Positions 46,546 to 54,584 of a stretch of DNA of 64,000 bases are shown here, in pieces. The notes beneath the pieces were generated by a model that saw only the letters and a program-made list of their open reading frames with translations, did not search any database and was not told where the DNA came from. Position numbers and translations under genes: made by a program. Source of the DNA: Rhodococcus qingshengii (GTDB lineage: Bacteria; Actinomycetota; Actinomycetes; Mycobacteriales; Mycobacteriaceae); the NCBI RefSeq assembly GCF_021025955.1, contig NZ_JAJNCL010000001.1, positions 976,990 to 1,040,989 of the forward strand. Direction: 5' to 3'. How positions within the stretch are numbered: position 1 is the stretch's first letter; the number at the start of each line of letters is the position of its first letter.

Positions 46546-47603
46546 ACCGGCACCACCGGGTTGTGTTGCAACCCCAGACCAGGTTCCAGCCCCAGGCTGA
46601 TGTTGAGCATTTGTACTGCCTGTCCTGCAGCGCCTTTGACGATGTTGTCCAATGCGGCCAGCACGATGATCCTCTCTCCTTCGGTGTCGCGGACTACCGA
46701 GATGTCGCAATAGTTCGATCCGACGAGAACATGTGGGTCGGGAACGGGGATCGATGTCTCATCCAGGCGACGGATCCGGACGAACGGTGACGATTTGTAG
46801 AATTTGGTGTAGCGAGCGAACAAGTTGCCGCCGTCGAGCGGTGAGGCCGGAAAGAGATAGCAACTGGCGAGCAGCCCTCGAACGTTCGACACCCCGTATG
46901 CCGACATGCTGATAGGGATGGTCGATGTCTCCGCGCGTGATGCGAAGAAGCCCTTCACTTCGGCAGCATGACGGTGGCCGCTCGGCGCGTACGGGGTGAT
47001 CGCTCCGTTTCGGTACGGGTGAGCCCCGGCCTTGTCGTAGCTGATGCCGCCGCCGCTCGAGCCGGTCTTACCGTCGACCAGAACACGGTCGAGCGGAAGA
47101 GCCGGATCGCCGACTATCGGTGCGAGCGCGAGAGTGACAGCCGTGGCGAAACAGCCTGGAACAGAAATCAAGTCGGCCGACACGATCTCGCCGGCGATCA
47201 GCTCCGGTACGCCGTAGACGAACTGTCGTGCCAGTGCCTCGTCCCGTCGAACGGTGGGATACCAGCGAGCATGTACGTCGGGGTCTTGGATGCGGAACGC
47301 GCCGCTGAGGTCGATCACACGGACGGTTCCCGCAAGCTCCGGCACCAGGTGAGCCGATACAGCTGCAGGTGTGGCCAGGAAGACCACGTCGCATCGACTC
47401 CCGATCTCTGTGTCGTTGATTTTTTCGACCGGTGGAAGGCGAGCGTCACGGAGACCTGGATGTAGCTGCGGGACCGTCGCACCGATGCTCGACGATCCCC
47501 CCAGGAAAGTGATCTCGGCGTCAGGGTGAGCGAGGAGCAGTCGAATTAACTCACCTCCGGTGATCCCGGACGCACCAATGATTCCGACGCGGATCCGACT
47601 CAT
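46542..47603 (-). CDS. lysY: Carrier-bound acyl-phosphate reductase (LysY/ArgC-like)
   Basis: 353 residues of the ArgC/LysY family. Motifs: VGIIGASGITGGELIRLL (NADPH Rossmann), VIDLSGAFRI, the catalytic Cys in SVPGCFATAV, and the late PYAPSGHRHAAEV with the active His. It would reduce the acyl phosphate made by the kinase to the semialdehyde while the amino group stays tethered to LysW. ATGA overlaps join it to both the ATP-grasp ligase gene upstream and the kinase gene downstream. Confidence 0.9.
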   Translation of the reverse strand: MSRIRVGIIGASGITGGELIRLLLAHPDAEITFLGGSSSIGATVPQLHPGLRDARLPPVEKINDTEIGSRCDVVFLATPAAVSAHLVPELAGTVRVIDLSGAFRIQDPDVHARWYPTVRRDEALARQFVYGVPELIAGEIVSADLISVPGCFATAVTLALAPIVGDPALPLDRVLVDGKTGSSGGGISYDKAGAHPYRNGAITPYAPSGHRHAAEVKGFFASRAETSTIPISMSAYGVSNVRGLLASCYLFPASPLDGGNLFARYTKFYKSSPFVRIRRLDETSIPVPDPHVLVGSNYCDISVVRDTEGERIIVLAALDNIVKGAAGQAVQMLNISLGLEPGLGLQHNPVVPV

Positions 47604-48445
47604 GCCAGCGCCGATGCGAGGTAGTCCACTATCGCGCCGGCGATGTCGATGCCTGAGCTGTCCGCGACAGCACGAAACGCCGGGGCATGGTTGACCTCGT
47701 TCAAGACGTAGCCGTCCTCGGTCTCGAAGAGGTCGACTCCGAAGATTCCGGGGCCGACCACCTTCAGGACTTCGTCGGCGATCGATCGAATATCGGCCGA
47801 AATACTCTGTCCCTCTTGATGAGATCCGATTGCGGCGTTGCTGCGCCAGTCCCCGGTCCCAGGTGTGAACCGTGAGACCGCTTCGACGCGGTCACCGATG
47901 ACGAAGACACGGATCGACGCGCCACCGTAGAAACGTTCCACGAGTGCGGCTTGCTCGAACGCATGCCCGAGATCCTCGACGTAGTCGTATATGGACTGGG
48001 CGCTCTTGAGGTTCTCGATGATCGTCACTCGGCGTCCCATTCCGCCGAAGATCGGTTTGAACACTACCGGCGTCTGGAAGCGAGAGAGAGCGAGCGTGAA
48101 ATCCTTGCGGGTGAGGATCAGCTGATAGTCGGCGACGGGAATGGCCGACTGCAGTCGGGTTCTGGTGACCAGCTTGTTCTCGCAGATGGCGATTGCCGAT
48201 GCACTGTTGAGTACGAGTCGGTGATGAGGTGAGAGTGCCTCTGCGAGAAGGCCTCCCCGGGTGTAGCTTCGGCTGCGGACGAGGACCGCGTCGTAGCCAT
48301 CGAGTGCAGCTGACCCTCCAGGGCCGACAGTGAGTTCTTCGTCGTTGACCCACTTCAGTGTCAGTCCGGTGCGGTCGGCCGCGGCGATGAGCTTCTGCTC
48401 TTCCCAGCCGAGTCGGTCGGCGACGATTGCCACACTTGCTGCCAT
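47600..48445 (-). CDS. lysX: LysX/RimK-type ATP-grasp ligase for the amino-group carrier protein
   Basis: 281 residues. The ATP-grasp fold shows NSASAIAICENKLVTRTRL, VVFKPIFGGMGRRV (ATP loop) and the Mg-binding YVLNEVNHAPAFR, where LysX-type enzymes have NEVN. In LysW pathways it joins the alpha-amino group of glutamate or 2-aminoadipate to the C-terminal Glu of LysW. The substrate-specificity loop (NHAPAFR) differs from the NATPEF-like form of known lysine enzymes, so the cargo may be different. It follows lysW by 3 bases. Confidence 0.88.
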   Translation of the reverse strand: MAASVAIVADRLGWEEQKLIAAADRTGLTLKWVNDEELTVGPGGSAALDGYDAVLVRSRSYTRGGLLAEALSPHHRLVLNSASAIAICENKLVTRTRLQSAIPVADYQLILTRKDFTLALSRFQTPVVFKPIFGGMGRRVTIIENLKSAQSIYDYVEDLGHAFEQAALVERFYGGASIRVFVIGDRVEAVSRFTPGTGDWRSNAAIGSHQEGQSISADIRSIADEVLKVVGPGIFGVDLFETEDGYVLNEVNHAPAFRAVADSSGIDIAGAIVDYLASALA

Positions 48446-48448
48446 GGG

Positions 48449-48628
48449 CTACTCGCCCCAATCGCGAAGCTGTGTCTGCACCATCTCGAACTGTGGCGCG
48501 CCACCGACCACCGTGCTGACTCGAAGTGTCAGCAGGCATTCGGGGCAGGACATGGTTTCCCCTGCATCCAGCGGAGGAGTGGCGAAGTCGGTTTCGCATT
48601 CGGGGCATTCTGTGTTCAGAAGTGACAT
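48449..48628 (-). CDS. lysW: Amino-group carrier protein LysW
   Basis: 59 residues from ATG 48628. Two zinc-binding CPEC pairs (Cys8/Cys11 and Cys28/Cys31) and the C-terminal DWGE, whose final Glu is the attachment point in this family, are all present. It would carry the pathway intermediate by a gamma-glutamyl isopeptide bond, shielding its amino group. A GGAG site lies 7 bases before ATG 48628; a GTG at 48634 overlapping the upstream stop is the alternative. It is flanked by the homocitrate-synthase-like gene and lysX. Confidence 0.95.
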   Translation of the reverse strand: MSLLNTECPECETDFATPPLDAGETMSCPECLLTLRVSTVVGGAPQFEMVQTQLRDWGE

Positions 48629-48630
48629 GG

Positions 48631-49812
48631 TCACACTCCGTTTCGGATCGAGGTGAATTGGGCGGAAACAGCGGCTTCGATGTCGATGAACGTCTTCGGC
48701 CGGTGCGGGTCTCGGGAAAGGTCGGCCAACACTGCGTCGGTGTCGTTGGGGCTGAGGGGACCGATACCGTCCACGGTGTCGGCCACCCAGTTCACCAACG
48801 AGGCCGACAGGCGGGAGCGCACGGAGAGCTTGCGTACGTTACCGACCGTTTCGGCAGCGATCGTCTCGTACGCCGCGGGGTGCTCGAGCTGTCCCGACAG
48901 TTCGTAGGCGTAGGCGTACTCGCTGGTCGGACCGCTCATGAAGCTGCCCGCGAATCCAGTGTTCTCGGTTGCCAATGTGTATCGCGACAGCTCGGTCAGC
49001 GTGGACAGGTCATGATCGCTCTCACCGTGGAACAACCGGAGCGCGACGAGGATTTCGGCGAGTGGCGCGTTACCGCCGCGTTCGCCGATTCCACCTACGG
49101 TGGCTGAAATCCACTGTGCGCCAGCTTCGTATGCCGCCAACGAATTCGCCACTGCCAAGCCGAGCATGTTGTGTGAGTGAATCTCGATCTCTGATCCCTC
49201 GATGGCCACCAGCGAAGCGACGATATCGCCGACCTCGGCCGGCCGAGCGCATGCGACGGTCTCGGCGAGACGGAATCGATCGGCTCCGGCATCGAACCCT
49301 GCGCTCACGTACTCGACCAGCCGTTCCGGGTCTGTTCGGACTCCGTCCTCACCGCTGAATTCAATGAGCAGGCCACGCCTCTTTCCTTCTTCGATAGCGA
49401 ACCGCGCCAACGCGATCAGATACTTCGTGCTGGGCGAGGCGAGCTTGAGCCCTGCATGTTCGGTCGAGGTCGGAATCGACAGCAGAATGGACTGGCAACC
49501 CAGGCGCTGCGCCTCGTCGAAGGCACGGCTGACCTGAGCTCGGTCGCGCACAACCACCAGGCTCAGGCACCGATCGGGGCCGATCTCGGCGTGTGCTGCC
49601 TGGATGATGTCTGCGTCGCGGGCGTCCGGCCCGGATATCATTCCGACCTCCACCAGGTCCACGCCGGTGTCTTTGAGTAGGCCGGCGATGGTTGCCGCTT
49701 CGGCGGGTCCGAATTCGACGCCGGCCATGTGTGCGGTGTCTCGCAGCGTTGCGTCCGAGATCTTGGGAAGCTCTCGTCGAGGTCGATCTGGAAATTGTTC
49801 TGCATCAGTCAC
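48631..49812 (-). CDS. Homocitrate/isopropylmalate synthase-like DRE-TIM enzyme
   Basis: 393 residues of the DRE-TIM metallolyase group. Motifs: DATLRDTAHMAG at the N-terminus (usual RDGEQ loop altered), GVDLVEVG, IEIHSHNMLGLA (metal HxH) and GIGERGGNAPL. It would condense acetyl-CoA or another acyl-CoA with a 2-oxo acid, the first step of chain extension toward 2-aminoadipate-like acids. No homoaconitase or isocitrate-type dehydrogenase lies in the cluster, so either primary-metabolism enzymes help or the product is used as a tertiary alcohol. It heads the minus-strand operon; lysW follows with its GTG alternative overlapping this stop. Confidence 0.85.
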   Translation of the reverse strand: MTDAEQFPDRPRRELPKISDATLRDTAHMAGVEFGPAEAATIAGLLKDTGVDLVEVGMISGPDARDADIIQAAHAEIGPDRCLSLVVVRDRAQVSRAFDEAQRLGCQSILLSIPTSTEHAGLKLASPSTKYLIALARFAIEEGKRRGLLIEFSGEDGVRTDPERLVEYVSAGFDAGADRFRLAETVACARPAEVGDIVASLVAIEGSEIEIHSHNMLGLAVANSLAAYEAGAQWISATVGGIGERGGNAPLAEILVALRLFHGESDHDLSTLTELSRYTLATENTGFAGSFMSGPTSEYAYAYELSGQLEHPAAYETIAAETVGNVRKLSVRSRLSASLVNWVADTVDGIGPLSPNDTDAVLADLSRDPHRPKTFIDIEAAVSAQFTSIRNGV

Positions 49813-50058
49813 TTTGCCGCACCCCAGTCACATCGTGTGCTGTCCCAGGCCCGGACTCGTCGGTCCGTTTCGGGCTGTCGCAAATGAGACTCGCGCATCG
49901 CGCAGCGCAGAACAACCCTTGTGAGGTCAGGAATTGTCAAGGACTGTCGGGAAGTATCCGATGTCGTCAGATCGTGTAAAGGTGCAGCAGTGCAGCATAG
50001 TTGAGCAGCTAGAGTTCGGATTCGGACCCACAGGAGGTGGGTGCGTCTGCGCTAGTGG
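49813..50058. promoter_or_regulatory. Divergent promoter region of the carrier-protein cluster
   Basis: A 246-base spacer between the minus-strand carrier-protein operon and the plus-strand maleate-isomerase-like gene. It holds a tandem TGCAGCAG-TGCAGCA repeat near 49983-50000, and an AGGAGG site at about 50031 that is too far from the annotated plus start, hinting that a different start or a leader peptide is used. No regulator binding site could be named. Confidence 0.4.
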
Positions 50059-50754
50059 ATGGGACGTGATGTGAACGTGCTGCGATTCGGTGTTGTGGTT
50101 CCGCCGGCGAACCCGACTGTCGAGCCGGAATACCGGCACATGCTCGCCGACACGGAGTCGGAGTTCTTCACTTCACGCCTCCCTGCCCGTGAGGGTGCCC
50201 TTCGTGAGGTATTGGCTCAATGGGGCCGGGACACCCCCGAAGCGCTGTCGAGGTTCGGTGCGATGCCGTTGGACGCGGCTGTCGTCGCATGCAGTGCATC
50301 CCATTACCTTCATTCGGCGGACGGTGATCGTGCTGTGTGCAGGGAATTGTCCGAATCCGTCGGTTACCCCGTTACGTCATCGGCTCTGGCCACCACGCTG
50401 TATTTGCATGCCCACGACTGTGCGTCGATCACGTTGGTCAGTCCGTACGAACCGTGGTTGACCGAACTGTCGCGTGTGTACTGGCAGGCCAGTGGCATCG
50501 CGGTGAACGCAGTCATCTCGGTGGGGCGAGCCGCCGGCTACGACCCCTACGTGGTGACTCACGACGACCTCGTGGACGCGGTGACATCAGCTCCTACCGG
50601 CTCCGATCCAGTGCTGTTCACCGGAACCGGGATGGGCACCCTGCGCGTCATTGATTCTCTTCGTGGGACCGGAGTGCCGATGGTCTCGTCCAACATGGCA
50701 TCGACGTGGTGGTTGAGATCGCACTCAGCGAGCGGCGGATCCGCGAAACCGTGA
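50059..50754 (+). CDS. Maleate isomerase/arylmalonate decarboxylase-like protein (Asp/Glu racemase fold)
   Basis: 231 residues. The start FGVVVPPANPTVEPEY is characteristic of maleate isomerase and AroM-like proteins. The first catalytic Cys is present (VVACSASHY, Cys78), but where the second Cys is expected the sequence is FTGTGMGTL with Gly189. Single-Cys members include decarboxylases and racemases with changed chemistry. ATG 50059 is used; GTG 50071 is possible. It is divergent from the carrier-protein operon, and its 3' end overlaps a convergent flavin monooxygenase gene by 30 bases. Confidence 0.78.
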   Translation: MGRDVNVLRFGVVVPPANPTVEPEYRHMLADTESEFFTSRLPAREGALREVLAQWGRDTPEALSRFGAMPLDAAVVACSASHYLHSADGDRAVCRELSESVGYPVTSSALATTLYLHAHDCASITLVSPYEPWLTELSRVYWQASGIAVNAVISVGRAAGYDPYVVTHDDLVDAVTSAPTGSDPVLFTGTGMGTLRVIDSLRGTGVPMVSSNMASTWWLRSHSASGGSAKP

Positions 50755-51924
50755 CTCGGGCACAGCCAGTCCGAGACGGCTGCGCAGAGTGCCTCGCGGT
50801 GTCACCGTGGGCCGTTGATCTCGGTCTTGCAATATCGGAACCAACGCTGTCGTGATGCGACTCAGATCGGTCGGAAGTACCGCCGGTCGCAGTCGGAAAC
50901 CGTCGATCCCCAAGACGTGCCAGGCGGCCATGATATTGGCGAGTTCTTCTGCTGTGCCGCTGAAAATTCGGCTGTCCGAGGTCCACGTGTCCGAATGATG
51001 GGCATCGAGCGCGGTGCGGCGATCCTCTGCCGAGGCCTCGTCGTCGGCGAGTAGGACCGTGATGTCGACGAAGATCGCGAGGGGTAGATATCGGCGCGGC
51101 CGGTCGAGGGCTTCGATTGCCCTGACGTCGCGAACGGTGTCGATGACGTCTGCGTCCGAGTGAGGCGTGATGAACACGATGTCGGCTGCGCGGGCGGCGA
51201 GCCGGTACGGGATGGGGGCATGGCCCAGTGCAACGACAATTGGCTGACCTTGCGGGGAGCGAGGTGTGATCGACGGACCGAGTGGCCTGAACCTGTTCGC
51301 GTCCGGTGTCAAGCGGTGCAGTCGATGTCGGTCGATGTAGCGGAATGTCGACGAGTCGCGAACGACGGCATCGTCGTCCCAGCTGTCCCACAGGTCGCGC
51401 ACAGACGCTAGGTAGTGCGCGGCATCGTCGAACAGATCGGTGAGGCGGGTACTGATTTTGACCGGGTCGGTGATGTCGTCGTCGGTGAGCTGGGGCGTCG
51501 CCCTACGTCCGATATTGCGTGAATCGTCGGCACGGAACGTGATCTGGGGTCGCACACCGGCGCGGCCATGAGTGGCCCAGTCCAGCGATGCGATCTGTGA
51601 ACTGACGTGAAACGGTTCCGAATGCGTGACGTTGACCGTGGGAATCAATCCGATCTCGGAGGTTCTCGGTGCCAGGGCCGCCAAGGTGAGGACAGCATCG
51701 AGCTGCCCGCGCAGTTCGTCGGTGCGATCATCGGCGCGATCAAGTTTCGAGCTCTGAAGTGCAAGACTGTCTTCGAGGGTGACGAAGTCGACGCCGCCTG
51801 CTTCGGCGAGCTGCACGATCTCTGTCCAGTATGCGATGTCGATGATTCCGTCGGGGCGGGCGGCAGTGTCTTGCCAACTTGCCGGGTGCCATCCGGTTCC
51901 TGTCAGGGCAACTGCGAGGTGCAT
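50725..51924 (-). CDS. Luciferase-like flavin-dependent monooxygenase 1
   Basis: 399 residues of the LLM (bacterial luciferase-like) class. Motifs: AEAGGVDFVTLEDSLAL near the start, EIGLIPTVNVTHSEPFHVS (barrel strand and FMN contact), THGRAGVRPQI (phosphate loop of family) and LGHAPIPYRLAARAADIVF. It would hydroxylate or cleave a small substrate with FMNH2 and O2; the reductase must come from elsewhere. It overlaps the second monooxygenase gene by 22 bases, so the pair is expressed together with the MFS exporter. The family is often involved in C-S, C-N or hydroxylation chemistry. Confidence 0.82.
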   Translation of the reverse strand: MHLAVALTGTGWHPASWQDTAARPDGIIDIAYWTEIVQLAEAGGVDFVTLEDSLALQSSKLDRADDRTDELRGQLDAVLTLAALAPRTSEIGLIPTVNVTHSEPFHVSSQIASLDWATHGRAGVRPQITFRADDSRNIGRRATPQLTDDDITDPVKISTRLTDLFDDAAHYLASVRDLWDSWDDDAVVRDSSTFRYIDRHRLHRLTPDANRFRPLGPSITPRSPQGQPIVVALGHAPIPYRLAARAADIVFITPHSDADVIDTVRDVRAIEALDRPRRYLPLAIFVDITVLLADDEASAEDRRTALDAHHSDTWTSDSRIFSGTAEELANIMAAWHVLGIDGFRLRPAVLPTDLSRITTALVPILQDRDQRPTVTPRGTLRSRLGLAVPESRFRGSAAR

Positions 51925-53264
51925 GGGGCTTGTCCTTGTTCGTCGGGAAAGAGGCTCTCACGCAGTGTCTCCCCGCGGTAGCGGTCGGGGTACACACCGA
52001 GATCTTGCAGTTCGGGCACTACTCGGTCGACGAAGTCGGCCACCGACTCGGGAACGATGGTGGGATCAACGATGATGCCGTCCGCAACCTCGGTGTGGAC
52101 GTATTCGGCGATCTGGTGTGCCACCTGCCGCGGTGTACCGACGAACGTGTGCGGGCCGGCGAAGCGGCGCATGAGATCGACGATGCTTCCGGGATTGCTC
52201 TCGTGTAATCGGTGTAGGCGCAGGACGGTATCGGCTCGTCCGCTCGTTTTGATCAAGGTATGACCTTGGGCCGCGACCTGGCGGTAGCTGCTGTCGAGGG
52301 GTGGCGGCGGCCCGAAAGGGTCGTAATCGGACAGGTCCAGGCCCAGGATCCCGCCCAATGTCGCCAGAGCGGAAGCTGGCGAAATCTGTTGCTGCCGAAG
52401 ATAGGTGGACCTGGATTGGGCATCGGCCGAGCTGTCGTCGAGCACCACGCTCGCGCGAGTGAAGACCAAAAGACTCTCGCGAGTGCGGTCGAACCGGGCG
52501 AGGCGATTCTTCATGTCCTGGTAGAAGGTGCGTCCGGGTGTCGGGGCGGTGTGTTTGCTGAACACGATGTCGGCAGTTTCGGCCGCCAGTTCGCGGCCCT
52601 CCTCGGAGTCGCCGGCCTGGATGATGACCGGCGACGTCTGAGGCGAGGTGGGGACATTGAAGCGGCCGGCGACATCGAAGTGCTGGCCGCGGTGGGCGTA
52701 GGCACCGCTGCTGGAGTCGGTGAACCACCCGCGGCTCGGGTCCGGCACCAGCGGGCCCGCCGGCCAACTGCGCCACAGATCGTGCGTGAGAGCGAGGAAC
52801 TCACGGGCCCGTTCGTATCTCGCATTGTCGGGAAGGAAGCCTCCACGAGTGAAATTTGCACCGGTGAACGCATCGTTGGTGGTGACTACGTTCCACGCCG
52901 CCCGCCCGCCGCTGACGTGGTCGAGCGTCGCGAGTTTGCGCGCGAGGTCGTACGGTTCGTTGAACGTGGTGTTGACGGTTGCAGCCAGTCCGAGTCGAGA
53001 CGTGACGGCCGAGATCGCTGCGAGGTAGACCAGGGAATCTGGTCGACCCACCACATCGTTCTCGTAGATCTTGCCGTTGAATTCGCGGAGCCTGAGACCT
53101 TCGGCCAGGAACAGGAAGTCGAACAGACCACGTTCCGCGGATCGGGCCAGGTTCTCGAATGTCTCGAATTCGGTTTGGCTGCGGGACCGCGGGTCGGACC
53201 ACACCACGGTGCTGTCGACACCCGGAAGATGTGCGGCCAGATGAACTCTCGTACTTCTGCTCAT
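51903..53264 (-). CDS. Luciferase-like flavin-dependent monooxygenase 2 (NtaA/SnaA/DszA type)
   Basis: 453 residues. Typical of the NtaA/DszA subgroup: FDFLFLAEGLRLRE, LAATVNTTFNEPYDLARKL, DHVSGGRAAWNVVTTNDAF and AGDSEEGRELAAETADIVFS. This group acts on chelators, sulfones, heterocycles or amines and in pristinamycin formation. ATG 53264 overlaps the MFS stop as TGATG. Together with the first monooxygenase it may tailor a product of the adjacent carrier-protein cluster, or serve separate sulfur or nitrogen scavenging; both remain possible. Confidence 0.87.
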   Translation of the reverse strand: MSRSTRVHLAAHLPGVDSTVVWSDPRSRSQTEFETFENLARSAERGLFDFLFLAEGLRLREFNGKIYENDVVGRPDSLVYLAAISAVTSRLGLAATVNTTFNEPYDLARKLATLDHVSGGRAAWNVVTTNDAFTGANFTRGGFLPDNARYERAREFLALTHDLWRSWPAGPLVPDPSRGWFTDSSSGAYAHRGQHFDVAGRFNVPTSPQTSPVIIQAGDSEEGRELAAETADIVFSKHTAPTPGRTFYQDMKNRLARFDRTRESLLVFTRASVVLDDSSADAQSRSTYLRQQQISPASALATLGGILGLDLSDYDPFGPPPPLDSSYRQVAAQGHTLIKTSGRADTVLRLHRLHESNPGSIVDLMRRFAGPHTFVGTPRQVAHQIAEYVHTEVADGIIVDPTIVPESVADFVDRVVPELQDLGVYPDRYRGETLRESLFPDEQGQAPCTSQLP

Positions 53265-54496
53265 CACGCGTGGATTTCGTCGGCGTTCAGCTTGTTGCCT
53301 GCATCGTCGAGTTTCGGCGCGGCGGCGAATCCGTGGCGCTTGGCCAGCACGATCACCAGCAACGTCGGTGCAAGGATCACGAGTGCCGCCCATGCGAAGG
53401 AGTTCGGCCCCACTCCGCTGAGGAGCAGTCCCCCGATGACGCCTCCGACGGCCATTGCGACGTTCCACAAGGTGACCAGCATGGCCTGCGCTTCGTCGGC
53501 CACCGAGCCTCCGGCTACGCCGACTGCGGTCTGCAGAAGGGTCGGCGCCCCTCCCCATGCCAGACCCCAGAGGAACAACGCGGAGTACAACACGATCGGG
53601 GTATCGCCGGCCAGCCCGAGAGCGGTCACAGCAATGGCGAACAGGACGGTAGCGGTGATGGCGAGCAGGCGCAGGGTTCGGTCGATCTTGGCACCGACGA
53701 CCCAGATGCTGATCAAGCATGCAAGACCGAACACCAGGAGAGCTACATCGACCTGATCTCCTGCTCCGACGCTGTCGAGGAACGAGGCGATGTAGGCGTA
53801 GAAGATGGTGTGAGCCAGGACGAACGTGAGCGTCACGAACAGAACGGCGCCTACGCCGGGGGTGGTGATGGTGCGGTTGAACGATGCGCGGTTGCCGCGT
53901 CCCTGTCCGGGGAAGTCGGGGACGAAGGCTGCGATCCAAGCGACGAGAATTACGGCGATCACGGTCATTGCCCAGAAGGCCACGCGCCACCCGAACTCTT
54001 TGCCGATGAATGTTCCGAGGGGCACACCTGCGGCGAGGGCCACAGGAATCCCGGCCATCGCTACAGCGATCGCCCGTCCCTGCAAGTGTTCGGGGACAAG
54101 CCGTCTGGCGTAACCTGCAAGCAGCGCCCACGCCACTCCGGCGGCCATACCCGCCACGAATCGTGCCACCATCGTCAACTCGTAGTTCGACGACACGGCA
54201 GTCACCGAGTTCGCGACCAAGAATCCGATGATGGACAGCAGGAGAAGTCGCTTACGGCGCCACCCTGCTGTGATCACCGTGAGCGGAATGGTGGTCAGAG
54301 CGGTTCCGATCGCATAGATTGTGATCGTTTGCCCCGCGGCGGACTCGCTGACGGACAGGCTCTGGCTGATTGCGGGAAGTAGTCCCGCAGGCAAAGTTTC
54401 GGTCAGGCTGGTGACGAAGACGGCGGTTGCCAGCGCCAGAAGCGACAGCAGTGGGAGCCGTTCTGTCCGAGATTCGGGTTCTGAAGTTCTGGTCAT
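53264..54496 (-). CDS. MFS transporter, drug/sugar efflux type
   Basis: 410 residues with twelve expected membrane helices. Visible family features are LTETLPAGLLPAISQSL in helix 1, the loop 2-3 region GWRRKRLLL, and AGVPLGTFIGKEFGWRVAFW in helices 5-6 as in arabinose/chloramphenicol-type (DHA1) exporters. It likely exports a product or toxic compound. ATG 54496 is chosen. It is first in the minus-strand operon ahead of the two monooxygenases and divergent from a MerR gene, with an inverted repeat in the short spacer. Confidence 0.87.
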   Translation of the reverse strand: MTRTSEPESRTERLPLLSLLALATAVFVTSLTETLPAGLLPAISQSLSVSESAAGQTITIYAIGTALTTIPLTVITAGWRRKRLLLLSIIGFLVANSVTAVSSNYELTMVARFVAGMAAGVAWALLAGYARRLVPEHLQGRAIAVAMAGIPVALAAGVPLGTFIGKEFGWRVAFWAMTVIAVILVAWIAAFVPDFPGQGRGNRASFNRTITTPGVGAVLFVTLTFVLAHTIFYAYIASFLDSVGAGDQVDVALLVFGLACLISIWVVGAKIDRTLRLLAITATVLFAIAVTALGLAGDTPIVLYSALFLWGLAWGGAPTLLQTAVGVAGGSVADEAQAMLVTLWNVAMAVGGVIGGLLLSGVGPNSFAWAALVILAPTLLVIVLAKRHGFAAAPKLDDAGNKLNADEIHA

Positions 54497-54506
54497 GCAA
54501 GTATGG

Positions 54507-54535
54507 TTAAACCCTGCCATTGGTGTGAGGGTCAA
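54507..54535. promoter_or_regulatory. Candidate MerR operator
   Basis: TTAAACCCT at 54507-54515 and AGGGTCAA at 54528-54535 form an ACCCT/AGGGT dyad in the 88-base spacer between the MFS gene and the divergent MerR gene. Its location and symmetry suit a MerR-controlled promoter. Confidence 0.5.
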
Positions 54536-54584
54536 GGGCAACGTCTATGACCCGCGTCACACTTACTCGATAAGCCTAGGAGAC

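Noticed and set aside
48480..48640. LysW as a zinc-ribbon remnant or FmdB-like regulator
   Set aside because: The C-terminal DWGE and direct neighbourhood of LysX, LysY and LysZ genes fix it as an amino-group carrier protein.
45697..49812. Primary arginine biosynthesis cluster (argC, argB)
   Set aside because: No argJ, argD, argF or argR genes follow, and LysW with an ATP-grasp LysX replaces N-acetylation chemistry.
49983..50000. TGCAGCAG tandem repeat as a CRISPR or iteron array
   Set aside because: Only two units, no spacers and no replication gene nearby.
52260..53756. 498-codon plus-strand frame across the second flavin monooxygenase and MFS genes
   Set aside because: Antisense shadow; the minus strand has complete family motifs in two genes.
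53264..54131. Joining the second monooxygenase frame to the MFS region as one 742-residue protein
   Set aside because: Upstream of 53264 that frame runs through the transporter gene and is Arg-rich noise; TGATG overlap gives a natural start.
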